From: Bryobacterales bacterium
GTDB lineage: Bacteria > Acidobacteriota > Terriglobia > Bryobacterales > Bryobacteraceae
DNA length: 64,000 nucleotides
Assembly (NCBI GenBank): GCA_016713735.1
Contig: JADJOP010000043.1
Coordinates: 359,849 to 423,848 of the forward strand
Reading direction: 5' to 3'
Shown: positions 63,556 through 64,000 of the stretch, piece after piece
How the letters are laid out: every line of letters starts with the position of its first letter
Numbering within the stretch: position 1 is the first letter of the stretch
The notes under the pieces: generated by a model
What the model was told of the DNA's origin: nothing
The model's input: the letters and a program-made list of their open reading frames with translations, nothing else
Database searches by the model: none
Program-made: the position numbers and the translations under genes

Positions 63556-63939
63556 GGTCCACCTGCATCGCAATCGACGTCTCCTTGCGCGAGCCGGCGC
63601 TCCGCCGGAAAACCATCCGCCACGGGCGAAGCCAGTTCCGCGTCGAAAGCCCGCCGCCACCGCGACGTGGGCGTCGGAAACAGCCAGGCCGCGCGAGGGG
63701 GTCGTATCCTCGCCATCCGATGCCCGCAAATGCCCCTCGGCCCAGGCGTGCATCGAAGCTTCCGCAGCCGTCGCCGACGCGCATTCATATCCACTCCACG
63801 AAGCGCGCGCGCACGATTCCCATCACCGGCACGCGTCGCAGAACAACACCGCCAGGTCGCGGCACGAACCTTCCCGCCATTACGGGTTTGAAACGACAGC
63901 CACGGCGGGCCATAGGGCGAACCACCTGCCGAGGACTGC
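63556..63939. other. Gap without an assignable gene
   Basis: On the minus strand there are open stretches (for example 63793-63556 in two frames), but none gives a family I recognise and the indel density here is high. A small gene cannot be excluded. Confidence 0.4.
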
Positions 63940-64000
63940 TCAAAAGATCCGCAGGCTCAGCGTCGTCAGAAACGACAGCGTGTTGAACTGCACCTCGGCG
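63940..64000 (-). CDS. C-terminal end of a probable outer-membrane barrel protein
   Basis: The last 19 codons of a gene entering from the right edge: AEVQFNTLSFLTTLSLRIF then TGA at 63942-63940. The alternating pattern and terminal Phe are typical of the last strand of an outer-membrane beta barrel. Too short for a family. Confidence 0.45.
   Translation of the reverse strand, partial: AEVQFNTLSFLTTLSLRIF

Noticed and set aside
1..64000. CRISPR array, tRNA, rRNA, prophage or insertion sequence
   Set aside because: No regularly spaced repeats, cloverleaf sequences, rRNA segments, transposase or phage genes were recognised by reading.

Overview
The window looks like chromosomal DNA from a high-GC Gram-negative heterotroph, most probably an acidobacterium of the Solibacter/Bryobacter type. 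The support is an Oar-type TonB-dependent receptor with a carboxypeptidase-regulatory-like N-terminus, many secreted amidohydrolases and sulfatases with signal peptides or twin-arginine leaders, a PQQ dehydrogenase beside a dihaem cytochrome c, and a full L/P-ring flagellar system. The taxon is inferred from family content; there is no rRNA or other marker gene. I found no tRNA, rRNA, insertion sequence, prophage or CRISPR array.

Layout. 1-241: 5' end of a Tat sulfatase. 457-6237: an acyl-CoA dehydrogenase and a FixABCX/ETF-type electron-transfer set. 6252-11281 (minus): Oar-type receptor, polysaccharide-lyase-like protein and amidohydrolase in one likely operon. 11724-17372: a sugar isomerase-like protein facing a run of secreted amidohydrolases and a mutarotase-like protein. 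17422-21808 (minus): a small membrane protein, a second TonB receptor, a DUF58 protein and a tandem UspA protein ended by a clear intrinsic terminator. 22031-24119: a two-component system. 24212-31200: an S9 peptidase, a FecR-domain protein, an M16 peptidase pair and a glycerophosphodiesterase.

31240-48874 is a flagellar locus in two divergent arms. The minus arm encodes flgF-flgG-flgA-flgH-flgI-flgJ (rod and rings). The plus arm encodes fliK-flgD-flgE-fliN-fliO-fliP-fliQ-fliR-flhB-flhA-flhF-fliA, a long second FliN-type protein and a membrane protein. FliF, FliG, FliM, FliH, FliI, FlgB, FlgC and flagellin are not here, so the rest of the regulon lies elsewhere. 48889-52606 (minus) is an ECF sigma factor / HEAT-repeat anti-sigma factor / DUF4097 / PDZ operon. 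52.86-53.28 kb holds a decayed TonB-receptor 3' end. 53280-58586 carries a Tat-leader aminotransferase and a sulfatase / cytochrome c / PQQ-dehydrogenase operon. 58.65-64 kb contains an amidohydrolase, a CocE-type hydrolase, a GH130 glycoside phosphorylase and a family-4 glycosyltransferase, all recognisable but broken by many small indels.

Sequence quality matters for reading this window. At least six otherwise intact genes before 58.6 kb carry small indels, mostly in G or C runs and one in a short repeat. After 58.65 kb the indel density rises sharply while the protein families stay conserved between breaks. Base-calling error at a thinly covered contig end explains this better than real pseudogenisation, but the sequence alone cannot decide. 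Plus-strand base composition also changes from C-rich (before about 2.6 kb) to G-rich (most of 6-50 kb) regardless of gene direction, which looks like replication-strand skew or an inversion boundary.
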